This document shows, piece by piece, positions 1 through 6,467 of a stretch of DNA of 11,296 nucleotides. The notes beneath the pieces are model-generated. The model was given only the letters and a program-made list of their open reading frames with translations. It ran no database searches and was not told the DNA's origin. Position 1 is the stretch's first letter, and every line of letters starts with the position of its first letter. This stretch comes from Candidatus Omnitrophota bacterium (GTDB lineage Bacteria > Ratteibacteria > UBA8468 > B48-G9 > JAFGKM01), in the NCBI GenBank assembly GCA_023818745.1, contig JAMWBY010000044.1, positions 1 through 11,296 of the forward strand, read 5' to 3'. Made by a program: the position numbers and the translations under genes.

Positions 1-545
1 CCAAAATTTGGAATTTCAGGACTTTCATGCAAATTTTTTCCTATGCCATGTCCACTAAAATCTTTAATAACAGAAAAATTATATTTTTTAGCATAATTTT
101 CTATTACATAACCGATATTACCTGTTTTTGAACCAGCATAAACTTCTTTTAATGCTTTTTTAAATGCCTTTTTTGAAACTTCTATTAATTTTATATATTT
201 TAAATCAATTTCCCCAATAGGTAAAGTGTCTGCACAATCTCCATAATATCCATCATAAATAACTCCAACATCAAGAGAAACAATATCTCCTTCTTTCAAA
301 ATTTTCCCCTTCTTAGGAATACCATGCACAACCTCATAATTAACTGAAATACAAATATTGGAAGGATATCCGTTGTATCCTTTAAATGCAGATATAACTT
401 TTTTCCTTTTCATTAACTCTATACTTTTTAATTCAATTTCATAAGTAGAAATACCTGGATATATATACTCTTTTAATTCTTCAATTATTTCTCTTGCTTT
501 TTTACAAGCGGTTTTTACCATATCTATTCCTTTTTTGTCAAGCAT
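1..545 (-). CDS. map: Methionine aminopeptidase type I (5' part; runs off the window)
   Basis: Removes the initiator methionine from nascent proteins in the cytosol, using a dinuclear metal centre. About 181 codons of a gene that is usually about 250 codons are present; the C-terminal part lies beyond base 1. Visible family marks are the VVHGIP segment with the first active-site histidine, SLDVGVIYDGYYGD with the two metal-binding aspartates, and FSGHGIGKNLHE with the metal-binding histidine. The two later glutamate ligands are outside the window. The start is uncertain. ATG at 545 overlaps the adk stop by 8 nt and gives an N-terminus (LDKKGIDMVKTACKKAREI) that fits the usual KS..EIE.MR.AG segment, but it has no Shine-Dalgarno. 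ATG at 521 has AAAGGA 6 nt upstream but shortens that helix. It is the last gene of the secY-adk-map trio and probably cotranscribed. Family assignment is near certain; only the start is open. Confidence 0.95.
   Translation of the reverse strand, partial: MLDKKGIDMVKTACKKAREIIEELKEYIYPGISTYEIELKSIELMKRKKVISAFKGYNGYPSNICISVNYEVVHGIPKKGKILKEGDIVSLDVGVIYDGYYGDCADTLPIGEIDLKYIKLIEVSKKAFKKALKEVYAGSKTGNIGYVIENYAKKYNFSVIKDFSGHGIGKNLHESPEIPNF
528..533 (-). promoter_or_regulatory. Possible Shine-Dalgarno for an internal map start
   Basis: AAAGGA on the minus strand lies 6 nt before an in-frame ATG at 521-519 inside the predicted 5' end of map. It is the only good ribosome-binding sequence near this gene start, so translation could begin at 521 rather than at the adk-overlapping ATG at 545. 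The family N-terminus favours 545, the ribosome site favours 521. Confidence 0.45.
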
Positions 546-1182
546 TTTTTTCTATTTTAATTATCTCAGAAACTATTTCTTCAAGTTTTCCGTCCCCAGC
601 AATAGTAAATAAAATATTTTTCTTCCTATAATAATCAAGTAAAGGAGATGTCAAATTATAATAAACCTTTAATCTATTTCTTACAACTTCTTCTTTATCG
701 TCTTGTCTCTGAATTAATTTACTACCACATTTATCACATATTTCATCCACTTTTGGAGGTATATTTATGAGATGATAGATAGCTCCACACTTTTCACATA
801 TTCTTCTATTTGAAAGTCTTTGAACTAAAAATTCATCATCTGCTTTTAAATATATAACTTTTACTTTTTCTTTCTCTATAAATTTCCAAAGTATTTCTGC
901 TTGATTTAAATTTCTTGGGAAACCATCAAGAATAAATCCATCCTTACAATCATCTTCTTTTATTCTTCCTTCAACAATTGCCAATACAATTTCATCAGGA
1001 ACAAGTTCTCCTTTCTCCATATAAATCTTTGCTTTCTTTCCTAAATCAGTATTATTTTTAACACTTTCTCTCAATAGGTCTCCTGTTGAAATTAATGGTA
1101 AATTTAAAATCTCACTTAATTTTTCTCCAACTGTTCCTTTTCCTGCTCCAGGAGGACCAAGTAAAATTAAAATTTTTTTCAT
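538..1182 (-). CDS. adk: Adenylate kinase with a zinc-type lid
   Basis: Catalyses ATP + AMP to 2 ADP in the cytosol and keeps the adenylate pool balanced. The 214-residue length is that of the long bacterial form. The P-loop GPPGAGKGT is at residues 9-17, the AMP-binding STGDLLR stretch at 32-38, and DGFPRNLNQAE at 86-96. The lid carries four cysteines (C129, C132, C149, C152) in a CxxC...CxxC arrangement, so it should bind a structural zinc, as in many Gram-positive and thermophilic enzymes and unlike the E. coli lid. The ATG overlaps the secY stop as ATGA and no Shine-Dalgarno is visible upstream, so translation probably depends on coupling to secY. Its place between secY and map is the widespread bacterial arrangement. 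Confidence 0.98.
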   Translation of the reverse strand: MKKILILLGPPGAGKGTVGEKLSEILNLPLISTGDLLRESVKNNTDLGKKAKIYMEKGELVPDEIVLAIVEGRIKEDDCKDGFILDGFPRNLNQAEILWKFIEKEKVKVIYLKADDEFLVQRLSNRRICEKCGAIYHLINIPPKVDEICDKCGSKLIQRQDDKEEVVRNRLKVYYNLTSPLLDYYRKKNILFTIAGDGKLEEIVSEIIKIEKNA

Positions 1183-2492
1183 CTTATTTTTGATTTTTTA
1201 ATGAACCCCTGATAATGTCTTAAAAGTAAATGTGCTTCAATTTGTCTTATTGTCTCAATTAAAACAGAAACTACTATTAAAAGACCAATCCCTCCGAATA
1301 TACTTGCGACAATATAAGGGATTTTTCTATAAATATGCATAAGAATATACGGAAAAAGAGCAATAGCAGAAAGCATCACCGACCCTGGCAAGGTTAATCT
1401 ATTAACAATCCTTTCAAGATAAAGAGCAGTTGGTTTTCCAGGTCTTATTCCCTGTATAAATCCACCATATTTTTGTAAATCCTCTGCAATATTATCAGGA
1501 TTAAAAATAATACCAGCATAAAAATAACAGAAAAATATTGTAAAACAAGCATATAAAACCATACCAAGTGGTTCCTGAGGCGATAAAATTGTGGCTATTT
1601 TTGATAAAACTTTATTCTGTGTAAATGATAAAATTGTTGCTGGAAAAGTTAAAATTGCAATGGCAAAAATCAAAGGTAGAACTCCTCCTTGATTTAATTT
1701 TATAGGCAAGTATGTGGATTGCCCTCCATAAACTTTTCTTCCAATAACTCTTTTTGCATACTGAATTGGAATTCTTCTTTCACTTTCATTTACAGTTATT
1801 GCTGCTGCTACAACACCAAAAATTAAGGCAATTAAAACTATAACAACAAAAAGATTAATTTCTCCTGAAGCAACAAGACCAGCCATTCTATGAAAAGCAA
1901 CAGGCATTCTTGAAATTATACTAACTGTAATTATTAAAGAAATACCGTTTCCAATACCCTTTTCTGTTATCTGCTCTCCTAAATACATAAGAAAAATAGT
2001 TCCAGCTGTCATAGTAAATGTAGATACAATTCTAAACAACCATCCTGGATTTGCAACTATTACAACACCTCCAAAATGTTCTGGATTTTCAAGAAAAATA
2101 CTTACTGCCATTCCCTGAAAAATACATAATGCAACTGTCCCTAATCTTGTTAATTGAGTTAGTTTCTTTCTTCCTTCTACACCTCTTTTAAGCATATTTT
2201 CAAAATAAGGTACTATTGAAGCTAAAAGTTCAAGAACAATTGAAACACTTATATAGGGCATAATTCCGAGAGCAAAAATTGTTGCTTGACTTAATGCACC
2301 TCCTGAAAAAAGGTCAGCCAGAGAAAATAATGTATTTGCTGAACCTTCAAATATTTTTGCAAGTTCTTTTCCATTTATGCCTGGGACTGGAATATAACAA
2401 CCAAACCTATAAACAGTTAAAAGCAAAATGGTTATTCCAATTCTTCTTTTTAAATCAGGTATTTTAAATGTATCTCTAAACGCTTCAAACAT
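1179..2492 (-). CDS. secY: Preprotein translocase channel subunit SecY
   Basis: Forms the membrane channel of the Sec translocon, working with SecE, SecG and the SecA motor to export or insert proteins. The 437 residues match the family length and show about ten hydrophobic segments. Recognisable pieces are YRFGCYIPVPGIN after the first membrane helix, LGIMPYISVSIVLELL in helix 2, GEQITEKGIGNGIS near the middle, and RRIPIQYAKRV leading into STYLPIKLNQGGVLPLIFA, the cytosolic loop and following helix. The C-terminus is rich in lysine, as expected for a cytosolic tail. The ATG is one base after the rplO stop and there is no clear Shine-Dalgarno, which suggests re-initiation by ribosomes finishing rplO. 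Its position at the end of the spc cluster is conserved in bacteria. Confidence 0.99.
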   Translation of the reverse strand: MFEAFRDTFKIPDLKRRIGITILLLTVYRFGCYIPVPGINGKELAKIFEGSANTLFSLADLFSGGALSQATIFALGIMPYISVSIVLELLASIVPYFENMLKRGVEGRKKLTQLTRLGTVALCIFQGMAVSIFLENPEHFGGVVIVANPGWLFRIVSTFTMTAGTIFLMYLGEQITEKGIGNGISLIITVSIISRMPVAFHRMAGLVASGEINLFVVIVLIALIFGVVAAAITVNESERRIPIQYAKRVIGRKVYGGQSTYLPIKLNQGGVLPLIFAIAILTFPATILSFTQNKVLSKIATILSPQEPLGMVLYACFTIFFCYFYAGIIFNPDNIAEDLQKYGGFIQGIRPGKPTALYLERIVNRLTLPGSVMLSAIALFPYILMHIYRKIPYIVASIFGGIGLLIVVSVLIETIRQIEAHLLLRHYQGFIKKSKIR

Positions 2493-2493
2493 T

Positions 2494-2943
2494 TTAGTTA
2501 GTTTCTATTAAGTTAACTTTACCACCGATTTTTTCAATTTTCTCTTTTGCTTTTTTTGAAAATTGATGTGCATAAAAAGTAAGTTTTTTTGTTAAATTTC
2601 CTTCTCCAAGAATTTTTACAAAATTACCCTTTTTAATAAGACCTTTTTCTTTCAATGTTTCTATATTTACTTCCTCTGTCTCCTGAAACTTTTTTTCAAT
2701 CTGATTTAAATTAACTATTTCAACTTTATATTTTTTAATATGTGTAAAACCTCTTTTAGGCAATCTTCTAACCAGAGGCATCTGACCACCTTCAAAATTA
2801 AAAGGTAATCTATAACCACTTCTTGCTTTATGGCCCTTATGGCCTCTTGTAGAAGTTCCACCATGACCTGAAGAATCACCTCTTCCAACTCTCTTCTTTT
2901 TATGTCTTGCTCCTTCAGGTGGTCTCAACTGGTGTAACTTCAT
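2494..2943 (-). CDS. rplO: 50S ribosomal protein L15
   Basis: Late-assembling protein of the large subunit that contacts 23S rRNA. The 149 residues are the normal bacterial length. The N-terminal extension is diagnostic: MKLHQLRPPEGARHKKK followed by the glycine-rich RVGRGDSSGHGG and RGHKGHKARSG stretch at residues 18-43, and later FEGGQMPLVRRLPKRGF. The ATG has a strong GGAGG 5 nt upstream. Both this Shine-Dalgarno and the first nine codons lie inside the 3' end of rpsE, a 29-nt overlap. The gene usually found between rpsE and rplO, rpmD, is absent. Confidence 0.99.
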   Translation of the reverse strand: MKLHQLRPPEGARHKKKRVGRGDSSGHGGTSTRGHKGHKARSGYRLPFNFEGGQMPLVRRLPKRGFTHIKKYKVEIVNLNQIEKKFQETEEVNIETLKEKGLIKKGNFVKILGEGNLTKKLTFYAHQFSKKAKEKIEKIGGKVNLIETN

Positions 2944-3412
2944 TTTCTCCTCCTTTAACTTTTATTTTTTGCAATGCCTTAACAGTCGCATTTAAAACAT
3001 TTATTGGATTAGTTGAACCAATACATTTACAGATAATATCTTTTATACCACAGACAGCAAAAAAAGCCCTCATCGTTCTTCCTGCAACCATTCCATGACC
3101 TTTAGAAGCAGGTTTCAAAATTACTTTTGAAGGACCAAATTTACTTTCCACATCATGAAAAATCGTAGAGTCCTTTAACGGAACTTCTATCATATTCTTT
3201 CTTGCATGTTCTACTGCTTTTCTTATTGCATCAGGAACTTCGTTTGCCTTTCCAACACCAAATCCTGCTTTACCTTTACCATTTCCAACGACAACAATAG
3301 CCCTAAATTTTAAATTTTTACCACCTTTTGTAACTTTTGTCACTCTTCTTATTTCAATTACAACTTGTTTTTCTTCAAGTTCTTCCTGGTTTAAGTTATC
3401 TTTTTCTAAAAT
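2915..3412 (-). CDS. rpsE: 30S ribosomal protein S5, probable ATT start
   Basis: Small-subunit protein near the mRNA entry channel, involved in decoding fidelity. The core is clear: RRVTKVTKGGKN, then VVVGNGKGKAGFGVGKANEVPDAIRKA of the double-stranded-RNA-binding-like domain, and GSTNPINVLNAT in the C-terminal domain. The first conventional in-frame start is GTG at 3343, but the conserved segment continues upstream of it (EEKQVVIEIRRV) and that GTG has no Shine-Dalgarno. The frame is open back to a TGA upstream of the rplR end and contains no ATG, GTG or TTG there. ATT at 3412-3410 sits 6 nt after a perfect AGGAGG and gives 165 residues, the normal S5 length, with a 7-nt overlap with rplR. 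I therefore choose ATT. GTG at 3343 (142 residues) is the conservative alternative. The 3' end overlaps rplO by 29 nt. Confidence 0.9.
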   Translation of the reverse strand: MLEKDNLNQEELEEKQVVIEIRRVTKVTKGGKNLKFRAIVVVGNGKGKAGFGVGKANEVPDAIRKAVEHARKNMIEVPLKDSTIFHDVESKFGPSKVILKPASKGHGMVAGRTMRAFFAVCGIKDIICKCIGSTNPINVLNATVKALQKIKVKGGENEVTPVETT

Positions 3413-3774
3413 TTTAGACCTCCTTTTCTTGAAGATTCAGCAAGTGCTTTAACTCTACCTGTATATTTATAACCACCTCTATCAAAAACAACCTTTTCTA
3501 TTTTAAGTTGTTTTGCTTTTTCTGCTATAAGTAGTCCAACTATTTCTGCACCTTTTATATTTCCACCATGAATACTTTTATCATTAACCATTTTTTTAAA
3601 TTCAGGTGATAAACTTGAAACAGTTGTAATAACTCTGTTAGGAATACAACTGTCATCAATTAATGAAGCATATATATGTTTATTACTTCTGAAAACACAT
3701 AATCTTGGTTTTTCAGAAGTTCCCTTTATTTTCTTTCTAACCCTTAAATGTCTCTTTTTTCTCTTTTCTTTCAT
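3406..3774 (-). CDS. rplR: 50S ribosomal protein L18
   Basis: Binds 5S rRNA and, with L5, anchors it to the central protuberance of the large subunit. The 122 residues are the usual length. The basic N-terminus (MKEKRKKRHLRVRKKI) is followed by GTSEKPRLCVFRSNKHIYA, the hallmark strand-turn of the family, and the protein ends with VVFDRGGYKYTGRVKALAESSRKGGLKF, containing the conserved FDRGG.Y.GRV.ALA..AR..GL pattern. The ATG overlaps the rplF stop as ATGA, and GGAG lies 7 nt upstream inside rplF. Its own last codons hold the Shine-Dalgarno of rpsE. Confidence 0.99.
   Translation of the reverse strand: MKEKRKKRHLRVRKKIKGTSEKPRLCVFRSNKHIYASLIDDSCIPNRVITTVSSLSPEFKKMVNDKSIHGGNIKGAEIVGLLIAEKAKQLKIEKVVFDRGGYKYTGRVKALAESSRKGGLKF
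3418..3424 (-). promoter_or_regulatory. Shine-Dalgarno that decides the rpsE start
   Basis: The minus strand reads AGGAGGT here, inside the last codons of rplR. The AGGAGG core ends 6 nt before the ATT at 3412, and no ATG occurs in any frame between here and 3341. The nearest conventional start codon in the rpsE frame (GTG, 3343) is about 75 nt away. The site supports non-canonical initiation. Confidence 0.75.
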
Positions 3775-4334
3775 GTTGTGGCTCCAGTTGCTTTTGTGGG
3801 TTTCTGTCTAATATATTCTCCTCTATATCTAATTCCCTTCCCTTTATATGGTTCAGGAGGTGAAATTCTTCTAATTTTTGCTGCAAATTCTCCCACTTTT
3901 TGTTTATCTGCACCACTAACAGATATAATTGTATTTTTTATCACTTGCACTTTTATTCCTTCTGGTATTTCAACTTCTACAGGGTGTGTAAATCCAAGAT
4001 TAAGAATCAATTTGTTTCCTTTAACTTCTCCTTTATATCCAACACCATGAATTTCCAGTATTTTTTCATATCCTTCTGTAACTCCTTTAATCATATTAAC
4101 AATTAAACTTCTTAAAAGACCATGTAACTGGTCAGTTTTACGATACAATTTCTTATTCTTTGGGTCAACTTCATTTTTTACAATAATTTTTTTGTCCTCT
4201 AAATTAACACTTAAATTAGAAAATATTTTATGAGAAAGTTTCCCATTTTTCCCCTCTACATAAATAATTCCATTTTCTACTTTTACATTAACTCCTTCTG
4301 GTATTTCAATTGGTTTCTTACCCAATCTTGCCAT
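3771..4334 (-). CDS. rplF: 50S ribosomal protein L6
   Basis: Large-subunit protein near the factor-binding region and sarcin-ricin loop, made of two similar domains. The chosen start gives MARLGKKPIEIPEGVNVKV, the typical N-terminus, and 187 residues; AAAGGA lies 5 nt upstream. An in-frame TTG at 4352 would add six residues (VERNN-type) not found in the family and would overlap rpsH, so I reject it. The C-terminal domain carries the strong signature PPEPYKGKGIRYRGEYIR near residues 158-175. The stop overlaps the rplR start by 4 nt, and an 11-nt gap separates it from rpsH. Confidence 0.98.
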   Translation of the reverse strand: MARLGKKPIEIPEGVNVKVENGIIYVEGKNGKLSHKIFSNLSVNLEDKKIIVKNEVDPKNKKLYRKTDQLHGLLRSLIVNMIKGVTEGYEKILEIHGVGYKGEVKGNKLILNLGFTHPVEVEIPEGIKVQVIKNTIISVSGADKQKVGEFAAKIRRISPPEPYKGKGIRYRGEYIRQKPTKATGATT

Positions 4335-4345
4335 ATTGTTCCTTT

Positions 4346-4741
4346 CTACCAAATATAAAACAATAATTCTCCACCTATTTCAAGTTCCTTGGCTTTTTTA
4401 TTACTCATTATACCTTTTGAAGTTGTTAAAACAGCAATTCCATAATTGTTTTTTATAACTGGGATTTTGTCTTTACTAACATAAATTCTTTTACCAGGAG
4501 TACTTACTTTTTTTATCTCTGTAATTGCTTTTCTTTGTCCAAAATAAAGCAAATAAATTCTTAAAATTTTTTTGTTACCCTCTCCAATTATTTCATAATC
4601 CTTTATATATTTTTCGTCTTTTAAAACATCAAGTATTTTCATTTTAAATTTACTAAAAGGCACATCCACATATATTTTATTAACTGCATTTGCATTCCTA
4701 ATCCTTGTTAACATGTCAGCAATCGGGTCTGTCATTGTCAT
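4346..4741 (-). CDS. rpsH: 30S ribosomal protein S8
   Basis: Primary binder of the central domain of 16S rRNA; in E. coli it also represses the spc operon by binding its mRNA near rplE. The sequence starts MTMTDPIADMLTRIRNA, carries STPGKRIY at residues 80-87, GIAVLTTSKGIMSNKKA at 101-117, and ends GGELLFYIW, all standard. Start: ATG at 4741 has GGAGG 5 nt upstream; the next ATG (4735) would be 11 nt from it. A TTG at 4759 would place an untypical extension before this and overlap rpsN. The resulting length is 131 residues, normal for the family. Confidence 0.98.
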   Translation of the reverse strand: MTMTDPIADMLTRIRNANAVNKIYVDVPFSKFKMKILDVLKDEKYIKDYEIIGEGNKKILRIYLLYFGQRKAITEIKKVSTPGKRIYVSKDKIPVIKNNYGIAVLTTSKGIMSNKKAKELEIGGELLFYIW

Positions 4742-4752
4742 AAATTCCTCCT

Positions 4753-4938
4753 TTACCAACTCGCCTTTTTAACACCTGGTATTTCACCTTTACCTGCAAG
4801 TTCTCTGAAACAAACTCTGCATATTCCAAACTTTCTATAATAACCACGACTTCTTCCACATCTCCAACATCTATTTCTTTTTCTAACTTTAAACTTTGGT
4901 TCTTTCTTCATTTTCTCAAAAAAACATTTTCTCGCCAC
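4753..4938 (-). CDS. rpsZ: 30S ribosomal protein S14, zinc-binding type
   Basis: Small-subunit head protein. The 61-residue length and the four cysteines C24, C27, C40 and C43 (CWRCGRSRGYYRKFGICRVC) mark it as the short zinc-binding form (often called rpsN type Z), not the roughly 100-residue zinc-free form. The C-terminus GEIPGVKKASW is fully conserved. Translation starts at GTG (4938), with GGAGG 8 nt upstream lying in the last codons of rplE, 3 nt away. Its place between rplE and rpsH is the standard spc order. Confidence 0.98.
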   Translation of the reverse strand: MARKCFFEKMKKEPKFKVRKRNRCWRCGRSRGYYRKFGICRVCFRELAGKGEIPGVKKASW

Positions 4939-4941
4939 CTT

Positions 4942-5490
4942 TTATTCCTCCTTTATAGGCAATCCCATTTCTCTCAATAAAGATATTGTTTCATCAGGTG
5001 TCTTTGCTGAAGTGACTATCGTAATATTCATCCCTTGAACCTTGTAAATCATATTATAATCAACTTCTGGAAATATTATATGTTCTTTTATTCCAATAGT
5101 ATAGGAACCTCTTCCATCTGTTGAATTTTTAGGCAAACCATCAAAATCCCTTATCCTTGGTAAGGCAACTGTAATAAATCTATCAAGAAATTCATACATT
5201 CTATCTCTTCTTAAAGTAACCATAACACCTACAATATTCCCTTTTCTTATATTAAAACCTGCTATTGACTTTTTTGCTTTTGTTATAACTGCCTTTTGCC
5301 CAGCTATTAATGTTAATTCCTTTTGTGCTGCTTCTACAGCTTTTGCATCTTTGCCATCTTTTCCAATACCCATATTCAAAACAATTTTTAAAATCTTTGG
5401 AACTTGCATTTTATTTTTATATTTAAATTTTTCCATTAACCTAGGAACAACTTCTTCTTTGTATATTTTTTTCAATCTTGGTTCTTCCAT
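4942..5490 (-). CDS. rplE: 50S ribosomal protein L5
   Basis: 5S rRNA-binding protein of the central protuberance that contacts P-site tRNA. The 182 residues match the family. Diagnostic stretches are KIVLNMGIG at residues 35-43, the ITKAKKSIAGFNIRKG region at about 69-84, RGSYTIGIKEHIIFPE at 127-142, and GMNITIVTSA at 153-162. The ATG lies 3 nt after rplX; GGAG in the rplX tail is about 9 nt upstream. The last codons provide the Shine-Dalgarno for rpsZ. Confidence 0.99.
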   Translation of the reverse strand: MEEPRLKKIYKEEVVPRLMEKFKYKNKMQVPKILKIVLNMGIGKDGKDAKAVEAAQKELTLIAGQKAVITKAKKSIAGFNIRKGNIVGVMVTLRRDRMYEFLDRFITVALPRIRDFDGLPKNSTDGRGSYTIGIKEHIIFPEVDYNMIYKVQGMNITIVTSAKTPDETISLLREMGLPIKEE

Positions 5491-5493
5491 ATA

Positions 5494-5814
5494 CTATTTC
5501 TCCTCAACAATTTCTTTACATTTTTTACAATATCTAACTTTCGTCCCATCCTCAAGAAATCTAATTCCAAGTTTTGTTGGTTTACTACATTTTAAACAGA
5601 AGAAACTAATATTTCCTATTGCTATTGGTTTTTCTATCTGAATTATTCCACCTTGTTTGTCTACTGCTTTGGGTTTTGTATGTTTTTTTACAAAATTTAT
5701 ACCTTCAACAAGAACTCTTCCTTCTTTGAAAATTTTCAATATCCTTCCCTTTTTTCCTCTATCTTCTCCTTTTATTACTGCAACAAAATCACCTTTTTTA
5801 AACTTATATTTCAT
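5494..5814 (-). CDS. rplX: 50S ribosomal protein L24, four-cysteine form
   Basis: Assembly-initiator protein of the large subunit, located near the exit tunnel. Starting at ATG 5814 gives MKYKFKKGDFVAVIKGEDRG, the KOW motif at the N-terminus, and 106 residues. GGAGG lies 9 nt upstream, within rplN. An in-frame TTG at 5835 would add a seven-residue leader inside rplN and is unlikely. The C-terminal part holds four cysteines (C73, C76, C96, C99) in a CxxC...CxxC zinc-ribbon pattern, seen in many thermophilic and deep-branching bacteria and lost in E. coli. It is 1 nt from rplN and 3 nt from rplE. Confidence 0.98.
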   Translation of the reverse strand: MKYKFKKGDFVAVIKGEDRGKKGRILKIFKEGRVLVEGINFVKKHTKPKAVDKQGGIIQIEKPIAIGNISFFCLKCSKPTKLGIRFLEDGTKVRYCKKCKEIVEEK

Positions 5815-5815
5815 C

Positions 5816-6184
5816 TCAAATAACCTCCGGAGCAAGAGAAATTATTTTAGTAAAATTTTTATCCCTTAATTCTCTCGGAACTGGACCAAAAACTCTTGTG
5901 CCTCTTGGATTTCCTTCATTGTCAATTATAACTGCAGAATTATGTTCAAATCTAATGATAGACCCATCTTTCCTCTTTATCTCTTTTTTTGTTCTCACTA
6001 TCACAGCTTTTACTTTTTCCTTTTTCTTTACAATTCCATCAGGAACTGCATCCTTAACACTTGCAATAATAATATCACCCACATGTGCATATCTTTTCTT
6101 TGAAGCACCTATAAAACCAATAACCATAATCTTTTTTGCACCTGTATTATCTGCTACCTGTAGCATTGTCCTCAGTTGTATCAC
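5816..6184 (-). CDS. rplN: 50S ribosomal protein L14
   Basis: Large-subunit protein at the subunit interface, forming intersubunit bridges with 16S rRNA. The 122 residues are the canonical length. The start MIQLRTMLQVADNTGAKKIMVIG and the segments VGDIIIASVKDAVPDG, RFEHNSAVIIDNEGNPRGTRVFGPVPRELR and ISLAPEVI are textbook L14. Translation begins at GTG (6184), with GGAG 6 nt upstream. Both the GTG and its Shine-Dalgarno lie inside rpsQ, so the two genes overlap by 38 nt, the longest overlap in this window. Confidence 0.99.
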   Translation of the reverse strand: MIQLRTMLQVADNTGAKKIMVIGFIGASKKRYAHVGDIIIASVKDAVPDGIVKKKEKVKAVIVRTKKEIKRKDGSIIRFEHNSAVIIDNEGNPRGTRVFGPVPRELRDKNFTKIISLAPEVI

Positions 6185-6467
6185 TTCCTTCTCCTTCTTT
6201 ATTTATTTTTTCAAAAACATTCTTATCTTTATCAATTATTTCAGTAATCTTCCATCTTTTATGTCTACTCAATGGTCTTGTCTGAATAATTTTTACTACA
6301 TCTCCAATTTTTGTAATATTGTTTTCATCATGAGCCATAAATTTTCTTCTTTTTCTTATTGTTTTTTTATATAAAGGATGTCGTGTCAAAAATTCAACCA
6401 TTATTACTCTTGTTTTGTCCATCTTATCACTTACCACAACACCAATTTTTTCTACTCTCTTTGTCAT
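6147..6467 (-). CDS. rpsQ: 30S ribosomal protein S17 with C-terminal tail
   Basis: Binds 16S rRNA early in small-subunit assembly through an OB fold. The core is standard: GVVVSDKMDKTRVIMVE at residues 9-25, HPLYKKTIRKRRKFMAHDE at 30-48, GDVVKIIQTRPLSRHKRWKITEII at 55-78. Typical S17 stops near there (80-90 residues). This protein has 106, and the extra tail (about 79-106) changes from lysine-rich to acidic and polar (EGEGSDTTEDNATGSR). The last dozen codons are read in a different frame through the start of rplN. The ATG overlaps the rpmC stop as ATGA, with GGAG 7 nt upstream. Confidence 0.97.
   Translation of the reverse strand: MTKRVEKIGVVVSDKMDKTRVIMVEFLTRHPLYKKTIRKRRKFMAHDENNITKIGDVVKIIQTRPLSRHKRWKITEIIDKDKNVFEKINKEGEGSDTTEDNATGSR

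Noticed and set aside
3748..4050. A 100-codon plus-strand open frame antisense to rplR and rplF
   Set aside because: Same explanation: a shadow frame of rplF, with no recognisable protein and no independent promoter.
3771..4352. A longer rplF starting at TTG 4352
   Set aside because: It adds a few residues not seen in L6, overlaps the rpsH end, and the ATG at 4334 has AAAGGA 5 nt upstream and the canonical MARLGKKPIEIP opening.
5494..5835. A longer rplX starting at TTG 5835
   Set aside because: The upstream seven residues are not part of the L24 family; ATG 5814 with GGAGG 9 nt upstream gives the correct KOW start.
5898..6374. A 158-codon open frame on the plus strand antisense to rplN and rpsQ
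   Set aside because: It is the low-complexity, Phe/Ser/Ile-rich complement of purine-rich ribosomal genes, with no family resemblance or ribosome site. The minus-strand frames are unmistakable ribosomal proteins.
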